In this document: positions 25,490 to 33,334 of the stretch, piece after piece | Layout of the letters: each line of letters opens with the position of its first letter | Numbering within the stretch: the first letter of the stretch is position 1 | Assembly: GCF_000763805.1 (NCBI RefSeq) | Contig: NZ_JRKS01000003.1 | Location: forward strand, 1-64,000 | DNA from: Paracoccus sphaerophysae | GTDB lineage: Bacteria > Pseudomonadota > Alphaproteobacteria > Rhodobacterales > Rhodobacteraceae | Direction: 5' to 3' | Length of the DNA stretch: 64,000 nucleotides | Made by a program: the position numbers and the translations under genes | Notes under the pieces: generated by a model | The model's input: the letters and a program-made list of their open reading frames with translations, nothing else | Database searches by the model: none | What the model was told of the DNA's origin: nothing

Positions 25490-28294
25490 TCAATGCGCCT
25501 CGGCCCAGGTCGCGCCCGATCCGGCATCGACCACCAGCGGCACAGACAGGTCGACCGCCGGGGCGGCGGCGTTCGCCATGACCTCGCGGGCGGCGGCGAT
25601 CAGCGGGGCGACCGCGTCCTCGTCGGCCTCGAAGACAAGCTCGTCATGGACCTGCAGCAGCATCCGCGCCGGCAGCCCCTCGATGGCCGCGGGCATCCGG
25701 ATCATCGCCCGGCGGATGATGTCGGCCGCCGTCCCCTGGATCGGCGCGTTGATCGCCGCGCGCCGCGCCCCCGCCGCCGCCGGGCCGGACGACGATATCC
25801 CCGGCGTGTGGATGCGGCGGTTGAACAGCGTGCGGACATAACCGTAGGTCTTTGCCTCGCGCGTGGTGCGGTCCATATAGGCGCGGATTTCCGGGAAGCG
25901 CTGGAAATAGGTGTCGATGAAGGCCTGCGCCTCGGCCCGCGGGATGCGCAGGTTGCGGGCGAGGCCGAAGCCCGAGATGCCGTAGATGACGCCGAAGTTG
26001 ATCGCCTTGGCCTGCCGGCGGATCATCGGGTCCATGCCCTCGACCGGGACGCCGAACATCTGCGACGCGGTCATCGCGTGAATGTCGATGCCGTCCGAAA
26101 ACGCCTGCTTCAGCGCCGGGATGTCGGCGATATGCGCGAGAATCCGCAGCTCGATCTGGGAATAGTCGAGCGAGACCAGCCGCTTGCCCTCGGGCGCGAC
26201 GAAGGCCTCGCGGATGCGGCGGCCTTCCTCGGTCCGCACCGGGATGTTCTGCAGGTTGGGATCGGTCGAGGCCAGCCGCCCGGTCGAGGCCCCGGCGATG
26301 GAATACGAGGTATGCACCCGCCCCGTGTCGGGGTTCACATAGGTCGGCAGCGCGTCGGTATAGGTCGATTTCAGCTTGGAAATCGCCCGCCAGTCGAGGA
26401 TGCGGGCCGGCAGCTCGTGCCCCTCGGCCGCCATGTCCTCGAGCACGTCGGCCGAGGTGGACAGCGCCCCCGACTTTCCCGCCTTGGTCCCCGCCAGCCC
26501 CATCTGGCCGAACAGGATTTCCCCCAGCTGCTTGGGTGAGCCGAGGTTGAACTTGCCGCCCGCGAGCTGGTGCGCCTCATCCTCGAGCGCCGCCATCTTC
26601 TGCGCGAAAGCGCCGGACATGCGGCGCAGGTGGTCGGCGTCGATCTGGATGCCGGCCATCTCCATCCCCGCCAGCACCTCGATCATCGGCTTTTCCAACG
26701 TCTCATAGACCGTCGTGACCTGCGCGGCGGGCAGCTGCGGCCGGAAATGCTGCCACAGCCGCCAGGTGATCTCGGCATCCTCGGCGGCATAGCGGGTGGC
26801 GGCGTCGATGGGGACCTGGGCAAAGGTGATGGCGTTCTTGCCAGTACCCAGCAGCTCCTTGATCGGCTGGCAGCGGTGGCCGACATAGGTGTCGGCGAGT
26901 TCGTCCATGCCGTGATTGTGCAGCGCGGCGTTCAGCGCATAGCTCATCAGCATGGTGTCATCGACCGGGTCCATGCGGATGCCGTGGCGGGCGAGGATCT
27001 TCCAGTCATACTTGGCGTTGTGGACGATCTTCAGCACCGCCGGGTTTTCCAGCATCGGCTTCAGCATCGCCAGCGCCTGGTCCATCGGGATCTGCCCCTC
27101 GGCACGCTGGCCGCCGCCGAAGAGGTCCGCGGCGCCCTCGACATGGGCGAGCGGCACATAGGCGGCCAGCCCCACATCGGGGCACAGCGAGATGCCGACC
27201 AGATCGGCCTGCATCTCGTCCAGGCTGGTGGTTTCGGTGTCGATGGCGACCGCGCCCTTCTGGGTGATCGCGGCGATCCACTGGGCCAGCGTCGCCGCGT
27301 CGCGGATGGTGACGTAATCGGCGCAGTTGACCGGCGGAAACTCCGGCGCGGCAGGCGAGGCGGTTTCCGGCGGCGGGGCCACGGGTTCGGGCGGCGGCGC
27401 CTTGAAGCGTTCCGCGACCCGGTTGGTCAGGGTGCGGAACTCCATCCGGTTCAGGAACTCCATCAGCGTGGCCGGGTCGGGGTCGGTGACCTCCAGCGTG
27501 GCCAGCGCAAAGTCGATCGGTGTCTGGCAATCCAGCTGCACCAGCCGGCGGGACACCCTGATCTGGTCAGCATGGTTCAGCAGCGTCTCGCGCCGTTTGG
27601 GCTGCTTGATCTCTCCGGCGCGTGCGAGCAGCGTATCGAGATCGCCATATTCGCCAATGAGTTGCGCGGCCGTCTTGATGCCGATTCCCGGCGCGCCGGG
27701 GACGTTGTCCACGCTGTCGCCGGCCAGCGCCTGCACGTCCACCACCCGCTCGGGATAGACGCCGAACTTGGCGAACACCTCGTCGCGGCCGATGCGCTGG
27801 TTCTTGATCGGGTCCAGCATCTCGACCCCGTCGCCGACCAGCTGCATCAGGTCCTTGTCCGAGCTGATGATCGTCACCCGCCCGCCCAGCGCGCGCGCCT
27901 GGCAGGCGAGCGTGGCGATGATGTCGTCGGCCTCGAAATCGGCGATCTCGATGCAGGCGACGTTGAAGGCGCGGGTCGCCTCGCGGGTCAGGGGGAATTG
28001 CGGTTTCAGCTCGTCCGGCGGTTCCGGGCGGTTGGCCTTGTAGTCGGCGTAGATCTCGTTGCGGAAGGTCTTGGAGGAGTGGTCGAAGATCACCGCCGCA
28101 TGGGTGGGCGCGTCGGCGCCGCGGGCGTCCTCGATGTACTTCCACAGCATGTTGGAAAACCCGGCCACCGCGCCGATCGGCAGGCCGTCGGACTTGCGGG
28201 TCAGCGGCGGCAGGGCGTGATAGGCGCGGAAGATGAAGGCCGAGCCGTCGATCAGATGCAGGTGGCTGCCCTTGCCGAAGCCTTCGTCGTTCAT
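25490..28294 (-). CDS. polA: DNA polymerase I
   Basis: Replication/repair polymerase of 934 residues with all three domains. The 5'-3' flap exonuclease is at residues 1-300 (LHLIDGSAFIFRAYHALPP; ISSDKDLMQL). The 3'-5' proofreading exonuclease is at about 340-530, with DTETTSLDEM and the later YAAEDAEITW retaining acidic residues. The polymerase at about 560-934 carries the motif A DYSQIELR, motif B RQAKAINFGVIYG and motif C LQVHDELVFE. ATG 28294 has AAGGAA seven bases upstream. The secreted nuclease gene ends 60 bases upstream, and a LexA-type box precedes that gene. Confidence 0.97.
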   Translation of the reverse strand: MNDEGFGKGSHLHLIDGSAFIFRAYHALPPLTRKSDGLPIGAVAGFSNMLWKYIEDARGADAPTHAAVIFDHSSKTFRNEIYADYKANRPEPPDELKPQFPLTREATRAFNVACIEIADFEADDIIATLACQARALGGRVTIISSDKDLMQLVGDGVEMLDPIKNQRIGRDEVFAKFGVYPERVVDVQALAGDSVDNVPGAPGIGIKTAAQLIGEYGDLDTLLARAGEIKQPKRRETLLNHADQIRVSRRLVQLDCQTPIDFALATLEVTDPDPATLMEFLNRMEFRTLTNRVAERFKAPPPEPVAPPPETASPAAPEFPPVNCADYVTIRDAATLAQWIAAITQKGAVAIDTETTSLDEMQADLVGISLCPDVGLAAYVPLAHVEGAADLFGGGQRAEGQIPMDQALAMLKPMLENPAVLKIVHNAKYDWKILARHGIRMDPVDDTMLMSYALNAALHNHGMDELADTYVGHRCQPIKELLGTGKNAITFAQVPIDAATRYAAEDAEITWRLWQHFRPQLPAAQVTTVYETLEKPMIEVLAGMEMAGIQIDADHLRRMSGAFAQKMAALEDEAHQLAGGKFNLGSPKQLGEILFGQMGLAGTKAGKSGALSTSADVLEDMAAEGHELPARILDWRAISKLKSTYTDALPTYVNPDTGRVHTSYSIAGASTGRLASTDPNLQNIPVRTEEGRRIREAFVAPEGKRLVSLDYSQIELRILAHIADIPALKQAFSDGIDIHAMTASQMFGVPVEGMDPMIRRQAKAINFGVIYGISGFGLARNLRIPRAEAQAFIDTYFQRFPEIRAYMDRTTREAKTYGYVRTLFNRRIHTPGISSSGPAAAGARRAAINAPIQGTAADIIRRAMIRMPAAIEGLPARMLLQVHDELVFEADEDAVAPLIAAAREVMANAAAPAVDLSVPLVVDAGSGATWAEAH

Positions 28295-28354
28295 GTGGGG
28301 ATTCCTTGCCGGGGTTGCCCGCCGTTCTGCCACGCGCCGGGGCGGGGTGCAAAC

Positions 28355-29029
28355 CTAGCCGCGGGCGGCGCGCCAGCCGGCGGCCTCGGCCTCGGCCGGG
28401 GAACAGAACCAGCGTTCGCCCTGCGCCTCGTCGATGCCGGTGCGGTCGTAATGGCGCCCGCCCGGCAGGTGATAGATGCGCCCGTTGGCCGAGATGTTGC
28501 CCTTGATCGCGCAATCCGCGGCCGGCGCGCGGGGCGCAGCGGTCGGGGCGGAGCGATGGGCGATGCGATAGACCTCGGGCGGCTCGACCGTGCCGGACCA
28601 GAAGCCGGAGCCGGCCGCGCGGGCCTGCGCCTCGGCGGCCACGTAGTCGGTCGAATAGCGCGCATAGGCCAGCGCCATGCCCTGCCCGACCAGTTCCGCG
28701 CCCAGATCGCGGCCCGCCGCCTGACAGCGCGCGACGATGCGGTCGTGGCGGTCCATGTCCAGCGGCTGGCAGGTGACCACCGCGCCGCCGATCAGGGCGG
28801 TCAGCGCGGCCGCGGCCTCGTCCCCGCAGCGCCGGGCCGCGCCGGTCGCGTCGAGGCAGGTCTGCGCCTGTTCCGGCGCATCGATGCCGTGCAGGCGGAT
28901 GATCGCCTCGCCGCCCGGCGTGGCGAGCCCCAGCGTGTCGCCGTCGATGACCCGCCCGGGACCCGTCGGATCGCCCGCCCAGGCGGGGATCGGCAGGGTC
29001 AGCGCGAAGAGTAAACAAAGCCTTAACAT
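28355..29029 (-). CDS. Secreted thermonuclease (SNase-like) with C-terminal sunset-type domain
   Basis: A 224-residue exported Ca-dependent nuclease. A signal peptide (LLFALTLPIPAWA) is followed by the SNase core, with DGDT for the metal-binding Asp, RLHGIDAPEQ for catalytic Arg and Glu, and DRIVARC for the second Arg. The C-terminal 50 residues (CAIKGNISANGRIYHLPGG) form a domain often attached to such nucleases. Family knowledge gives DNA/RNA phosphodiester hydrolysis. The ATG lies in one arm of a perfect inverted repeat, and transcription may begin right at it. It is followed by polA. Confidence 0.88.
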   Translation of the reverse strand: MLRLCLLFALTLPIPAWAGDPTGPGRVIDGDTLGLATPGGEAIIRLHGIDAPEQAQTCLDATGAARRCGDEAAAALTALIGGAVVTCQPLDMDRHDRIVARCQAAGRDLGAELVGQGMALAYARYSTDYVAAEAQARAAGSGFWSGTVEPPEVYRIAHRSAPTAAPRAPAADCAIKGNISANGRIYHLPGGRHYDRTGIDEAQGERWFCSPAEAEAAGWRAARG

Positions 29030-29050
29030 TCCCCTGATTAGGGGAATGTT
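29025..29050. repeat. Perfect 10-bp inverted repeat spanning the nuclease start codon
   Basis: AACATTCCCC (29025-29034) and GGGGAATGTT (29041-29050) flank a six-base loop. The ATG of the nuclease gene lies inside one arm. In RNA starting upstream it would hide the start codon. It may also act as the betI terminator hairpin, or as an operator in DNA. Which role applies cannot be decided by reading. Confidence 0.6.
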
Positions 29051-29062
29051 CTTGCTATGTTC
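29048..29062. promoter_or_regulatory. Candidate LexA (SOS) box upstream of the nuclease-polA pair
   Basis: GTTCTTGCTATGTTC is an exact GTTC-N7-GTTC direct repeat, the LexA operator form established in alphaproteobacteria. It lies 19 bases before the nuclease ATG. On the minus strand TTGAAC overlaps it as a possible -35, with TAATCA 18 bases on as a possible -10, so bound LexA would block the promoter. Motif seen directly; binding is inferred. Confidence 0.6.
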
Positions 29063-29069
29063 AAGAGGC

Positions 29070-29648
29070 TCACGCGGTCCTGGTCAGCGCCTCGTCCAGC
29101 CAGCGCCGCACCATCGCGTGCGCGGTGTCCGGTGCCGGCCCGCGGCCGTCCAGGACCGCGCGCAGATAGACGCCGTCGATCAGCGCCCCCAGCGTCTCGG
29201 CCAGCCGCGGCGCATCCTCGCCGGTCCGCGGCCGCAGGGCATGGATCAGGTTCGACCGCAGCCGCCGGTGATAGATCGCGAGCAGCCGCGCGGCCTCGGG
29301 CTCGGTCAGCGCCAGCGCATAGAAGTTCAGCCAGGCGGCCATCGTCTCGGCGTCGAAATGGGCGCCGTCGAGGCTGGCCGCGATGATCGCCTGGGCGCGC
29401 TGGTCGGGCGCTGCCGCGGCAAGGGCGGCGCGCACGGCGGCGCCATAGACCGTCAGGATGTGCCGCATGGCGGCGGTCAGCATCTGGGATTTGGAGCCGA
29501 AATAGTGATGCGCCAGCGCGGGTGACATGCCGGCCTCGCGCGCGATCTTGGCAACGGTGACGTCCTGCGTACCGGACCGCCCGACGGCGGCGATGGCGGC
29601 ATCGACAAGCGCAGCCTTTCGGCTGGCCTCGGCCCCGATTTTGGGCAT
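29070..29648 (-). CDS. betI: BetI, choline-responsive TetR-family repressor
   Basis: Represses choline uptake and glycine-betaine genes in the absence of choline. The 192-residue product starts PKIGAEASRKAALVDAA, has a TetR helix-turn-helix (VTVAKIAREAGMSPALAHHYFGSK) and a ligand domain with SLDGAHFDAETMAAWLNFYA, matching BetI. ATG 29648 has GAGGGG six bases upstream; earlier codons in frame are not BetI-like. It is divergent from choXWV across 118 bases containing a perfect palindrome of BetI type. No betA or betB gene is in the window. Confidence 0.92.
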   Translation of the reverse strand: MPKIGAEASRKAALVDAAIAAVGRSGTQDVTVAKIAREAGMSPALAHHYFGSKSQMLTAAMRHILTVYGAAVRAALAAAAPDQRAQAIIAASLDGAHFDAETMAAWLNFYALALTEPEAARLLAIYHRRLRSNLIHALRPRTGEDAPRLAETLGALIDGVYLRAVLDGRGPAPDTAHAMVRRWLDEALTRTA

Positions 29649-29694
29649 AACTGGCCCCTCGGCAGAATCACTCCGCGCCGAAGGAATACCGCGC

Positions 29695-29716
29695 GTTGAT
29701 TGATCCGTCAATCAAC
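29695..29716. promoter_or_regulatory. BetI operator between betI and choX
   Basis: Arms GTTGATTGA and TCAATCAAC flank a TCCG spacer, a perfect 22-base dyad resembling published BetI sites (TTGATTG...CAATCAA). It lies 46 bases upstream of betI and 50 upstream of choX, so a single site could control both divergent units. Confidence 0.8.
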
Positions 29717-29766
29717 AAACCGCCCGGGGCAGACGCCCGGCGCACAGACAAGAAGGACACCACGCG

Positions 29767-30720
29767 ATGATCTTCCGCAACATGCTGCTGGCGCTGGCGG
29801 CCACCGCCCTGCCCGCCATGACCCTGCCCGTCACGGCCCTTGCCGCCGAGCCTGCGTCCTGCAAGTCGGTGCGGTTTTCCGATGTCGGCTGGACCGACAT
29901 CTCGGCCACCACCGGCATCGCCACGACGCTGCTGACCGCGCTGGGCTATCAGCCCGAGGTCAAGGTCCTGTCGCTGCCGGTGACCTTCACGGCGCTGTCC
30001 ACCGATGACGTGGACGTGTTCCTGGGCCTGTGGATGCCGACCATGGCGGCCGACATCAAGCCCTATGCCGACGCCGGCACCGTCGACACCGTCCGCACCA
30101 ACCTGACCGGCGCGAAATACACGCTGGCCACCAACAAGGCCGGCGCCGACCTGGGGATCACGGACTTCGCCAGGATCGCCGAACACAAGGACGCGCTGGA
30201 CGGCAAGATCTACGGGATCGAGCCCGGCAATGACGGCAACCGCCTGCTGCTGGACATGATCGCGCAGGACAAGTTCGGCATGGGCACGATGGAGCTGGTC
30301 GAGTCCTCGGAACAGGGGATGCTGGCGCAGGTCGCGCGCGCCGATGGCGCCGGCAAGCCGGTGGTGTTCCTGGGCTGGGAACCGCACCCGATGAACACCC
30401 AGTTCGCGCTGACCTACCTGACCGGCGGCGACGAGATCTTCGGCCCGAACCTGGGCGGCGCCGAGGTCAAGACCACCACCCGCGCCGGCTATGTCACGGA
30501 CTGCCCGAATGTCGGCAAGCTGCTGCAGAATCTGGAATTCACGCTGCCGATGGAAAACGAGATCATGGGCGCGATCCTGAATGACGGCACCGATCCGGGC
30601 AAGGCCGCGACGGCGTGGCTGAAGGCCAACCCCGATGCCGCCACCCCCTGGCTGGAAGGCGTGACCACCTTTGACGGCGGCGACGCCAAGGCCGCGCTGA
30701 CCGAGGCGCTGGGCGACTGA
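29767..30720 (+). CDS. choX: Choline ABC transporter, periplasmic binding protein
   Basis: A 317-residue exported solute-binding protein of the ChoX/OpuAC type. The signal peptide ends near LAAEP. The mature protein has FSDVGWTDISATTG, VFLGLWMPTM and FLGWEPHPMN, where aromatic residues build the trimethylammonium cage, and an acidic GNDGNRLLLDM block. It is the first gene of choXWV, with choW one base after its stop. BetI control is predicted from the palindrome 50 bases upstream. Family knowledge assigns high-affinity choline binding. Confidence 0.93.
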   Translation: MIFRNMLLALAATALPAMTLPVTALAAEPASCKSVRFSDVGWTDISATTGIATTLLTALGYQPEVKVLSLPVTFTALSTDDVDVFLGLWMPTMAADIKPYADAGTVDTVRTNLTGAKYTLATNKAGADLGITDFARIAEHKDALDGKIYGIEPGNDGNRLLLDMIAQDKFGMGTMELVESSEQGMLAQVARADGAGKPVVFLGWEPHPMNTQFALTYLTGGDEIFGPNLGGAEVKTTTRAGYVTDCPNVGKLLQNLEFTLPMENEIMGAILNDGTDPGKAATAWLKANPDAATPWLEGVTTFDGGDAKAALTEALGD

Positions 30721-30721
30721 C

Positions 30722-31573
30722 ATGGACCGCATCTCTGCCCTGCTGACGGATCACAAGCTGCCGGTGGGGCGGACGGCCAAGCTGGGCTTCGACTGGCTCA
30801 AGGCCCATGCGAGCCCGCTGTTCGACGCCATCGCCGTGGCGCTGGACCGGCTGATCGCGGGCATCCAGACGGTGCTGGAATTCCCGCATCCGCTGGTCTT
30901 CACCGCGCTGGCCGTGGCGCTGGCGTGGTTCCTGCGGCGCAGCTGGCGGACCTGCGTCTGGGTCTGCGTGGGCTTCCTGTTCATCCTCAACCAGGGCTAC
31001 TGGGACGAGACGATGCAGTCGCTGACCCTGGTGCTGTCGGCCTGCGTGGTCTGCATGGCGGTGGGGGTGCCGATCGGCATCGCGCTCGCCCACCGGCCGC
31101 GGCTGTATCGCTATGTCCAGCCGCTGCTGGACCTGATGCAGACCTTGCCGACCTTCGTCTACCTGATCCCGGCGATCGTGTTCTTCGGCATCGGCATGGT
31201 GCCGGGGCTGATCGCCACGGTGATCTTCGTGCTGCCGGCGCCGATCCGGCTGACCTACCTGGGCATCTCGTCCACCCCCGTCGCGCTGACCGAGGCCGCC
31301 CGCGCCTTTGGCGCCACCCCGCGGCAGCTGTTGTGGAAGGTCGAACTGCCCAGCGCCCTTCCGCAGATCATGGCGGGGCTGAACCAGACGATCATGCTGT
31401 CGCTGTCGATGGTGGTGATCGCGGCGCTGGTCGGGGCGGCGGGGCTGGGCGTGCCGGTCGTCCGGGCGCTGAACAGCGTCAACACGGCGCTCGGCTTTGA
31501 ATCCGGCTTCGTCATCGTGGTGGTGGCGATCATCCTGGACCGCATGTTCGCCATAAGGCGGAAAAAGTCATGA
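30722..31573 (+). CDS. choW: Choline ABC transporter, permease
   Basis: A 283-residue inner-membrane permease of the ProW/OpuAB type. An amphipathic N-terminus is followed by about six membrane helices, including the channel block PLLDLMQTLPTFVYLIPAI. The EAA-type motif EAARAFGATPRQLLWKVELP contacts the ATPase. It starts one base after choX and its stop overlaps the choV start as ATGA, so the three subunits are translated together. Confidence 0.93.
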   Translation: MDRISALLTDHKLPVGRTAKLGFDWLKAHASPLFDAIAVALDRLIAGIQTVLEFPHPLVFTALAVALAWFLRRSWRTCVWVCVGFLFILNQGYWDETMQSLTLVLSACVVCMAVGVPIGIALAHRPRLYRYVQPLLDLMQTLPTFVYLIPAIVFFGIGMVPGLIATVIFVLPAPIRLTYLGISSTPVALTEAARAFGATPRQLLWKVELPSALPQIMAGLNQTIMLSLSMVVIAALVGAAGLGVPVVRALNSVNTALGFESGFVIVVVAIILDRMFAIRRKKS

Positions 31574-32601
31574 CGCAGGCCGATCTCACCTCGGGCCGGC
31601 CGGCGGTCGAATTCGACAATGTCTCGATCATCTTCGGCGACAAGCCGCAGCGGGCGCTGCCGCTGGCCGACCAGGGGCTGGACCGGGGCGCCATCCGCGA
31701 GGCGACGGGGCAGGTTCTGGGGGTCCACGACGCCTCGCTGACCGTGGCCGAGGGCGAGATCCTGGTGCTGATGGGCCTGTCGGGGTCGGGCAAGTCGACG
31801 CTGCTGCGCGCGGTGAACGGGCTGAACCCGATGGTGCGGGGCGAGACCCGCGTCCGCATGGGCGACCGCATGGTCGGCATCGCCAACGCCGACCGCGAGA
31901 CGCTGCGCGAATTGCGGCTGCGCCACGTGGCGATGGTGTTCCAGCAATTCGGCCTGCTGCCGTGGCGGACGGTGCGCGAGAATGTGGGGCTTGGGCTGGA
32001 GTTCGCCGGCCAGTCCCGCGCCCGCCGCCGGCCGCGGGTGGACGAGGAACTGGCTGTCGTCGGGCTGGCCGAATGGGCCGACCGCCGGGTCGGCGACCTG
32101 TCCGGCGGGATGCAGCAGCGCGTCGGCCTCGCCCGCGCCTTCGTCACCCAGGCCCCGATCCTGCTGATGGACGAGCCGTTCTCGGCCCTCGATCCGCTCA
32201 TCCGCACCCGGTTGCAGGACGATCTGCTGGACATGCAGTCGCGGATGCGGCGCACCATCATCTTCGTCAGCCACGACCTGGACGAGGCGTTCCGCCTGGG
32301 CAACCGCATCGCCCTGATGGAAGGCGGGCGCATCGTGCAGGTCGGCACCGCCCGCGACATCATCCGCAACCCTGCCAGCGACTATGTGGCCGACTTCGTG
32401 GCCCACATGGACCCGCTGGTGGTGCTGACCGCCGCCGACCTGGTCGAGCCTGGCGAGGCCGAGGGCGCGCCCCTGCCCGCCACGATGCCGGTGCGCGAGG
32501 TGATGGCGGCGCTGTCGCGGGCCGAGGCCCTGCCCGTCTCGGGCGGCGGCCGGGTGACGCGCGCCGGCGTGCTGGCGCGGCTGGCGGGACTGCGGGGTTA
32601 G
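31570..32601 (+). CDS. choV: Choline ABC transporter, ATP-binding protein
   Basis: A 343-residue ATPase of the ProV/ChoV type. Walker A is GLSGSGKST at about residue 72, the Q-loop VFQQFGLLPWRTV, the signature LSGGMQQRVGLARA, Walker B ILLMDEPFSALDPL and the switch His in VSHDLDEAF. The first 40 residues form the extension usual in quaternary amine importers. The C-terminal region after residue 280 is short, so a full tandem CBS regulatory module is absent. It overlaps choW by four bases. Confidence 0.92.
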   Translation: MTQADLTSGRPAVEFDNVSIIFGDKPQRALPLADQGLDRGAIREATGQVLGVHDASLTVAEGEILVLMGLSGSGKSTLLRAVNGLNPMVRGETRVRMGDRMVGIANADRETLRELRLRHVAMVFQQFGLLPWRTVRENVGLGLEFAGQSRARRRPRVDEELAVVGLAEWADRRVGDLSGGMQQRVGLARAFVTQAPILLMDEPFSALDPLIRTRLQDDLLDMQSRMRRTIIFVSHDLDEAFRLGNRIALMEGGRIVQVGTARDIIRNPASDYVADFVAHMDPLVVLTAADLVEPGEAEGAPLPATMPVREVMAALSRAEALPVSGGGRVTRAGVLARLAGLRG

Positions 32602-32665
32602 GGTCGTCGCGCAGCGCATGACGGGACTTGTCCGGGGTGCGGTTTCCTGTCGCCCCCGGCCCCCA

Positions 32666-33289
32666 TCACCCCCGAAAGATCAGCGCCGCCGCGATCGACC
32701 ACATCACCAGCGCGACCAGCCCGTCCAGCACCCGCCAGGCCAGCGGGCGGGCAAAGACCGGGGCCAGCAGCCGGGCGCCATAGCCGAGCGCAAAGAAGAA
32801 CAGGAACGACCCGCTCATCGCGCCCAGGGCGAAGGACAGCCTGTCGGCCCAGGTCGAACTGACCGCGCCCAGCAGCACCACCGTATCCAGCCAGACATGC
32901 GGGTTCAGCCAGGTCAGCGCGGCGATGGTGGCCAGCGTCGCCGCCAGCGAGGGCGGGGCGGCGCCAGCGGCGCGCAGCGTCTCGCCGCCGCGCCAGGCCG
33001 CGCGGGCCGATCGGGCGCCGTACCAGATCAGGAACGCCGCCCCGCCCCAGCGCATCGCCGCCAGGAACCACGGCGCGCGTTCCGCGATCGCGCCCGCCCC
33101 GGCGACGCCGGCGGCGATCAGGACGGCGTCCGAGACGGCGCAGAACAGGCACACCCAGAACACGTGCTGGCGCAGCAGCCCTTGTTTCAGCACAAAGGCG
33201 TTCTGCGCACCGATCGCCACGATCAGCGACAGCCCGGTGCCCAGCCCGGCCAAGTAGGCGCCGGTCGAGGCTGCACCGATCGCTCCCAT
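32666..33289 (-). CDS. LysE/ArgO-type amino acid exporter
   Basis: A 207-residue inner-membrane protein with about six hydrophobic segments. Conserved features are the N-terminal GLSLIVAIGAQNAFVLKQGL, CLFCAVSDAVLIAAGVAG and TWLNPHVWLDTVVLLGAVS, which fit the LysE/ArgO clade exporting lysine or arginine. The ATG at 33289 is chosen because the longer open frame upstream runs antisense to the divergent SulP gene. The exact substrate is not readable. No adjacent LysG/ArgP regulator is present. Confidence 0.87.
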   Translation of the reverse strand: MGAIGAASTGAYLAGLGTGLSLIVAIGAQNAFVLKQGLLRQHVFWVCLFCAVSDAVLIAAGVAGAGAIAERAPWFLAAMRWGGAAFLIWYGARSARAAWRGGETLRAAGAAPPSLAATLATIAALTWLNPHVWLDTVVLLGAVSSTWADRLSFALGAMSGSFLFFFALGYGARLLAPVFARPLAWRVLDGLVALVMWSIAAALIFRG

Positions 33290-33334
33290 TGCAGCCCCCG
33301 TTCCCGCGCCACTATCCGGTCCGCGAGGCATTTC

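Noticed and set aside
29695-29716. FNR-type TTGAT half-sites at the betI-choX divergence
   Set aside because: The half-site spacing does not give TTGAT-N4-ATCAA; the full 22-base dyad fits BetI better and lies between betI and its targets.
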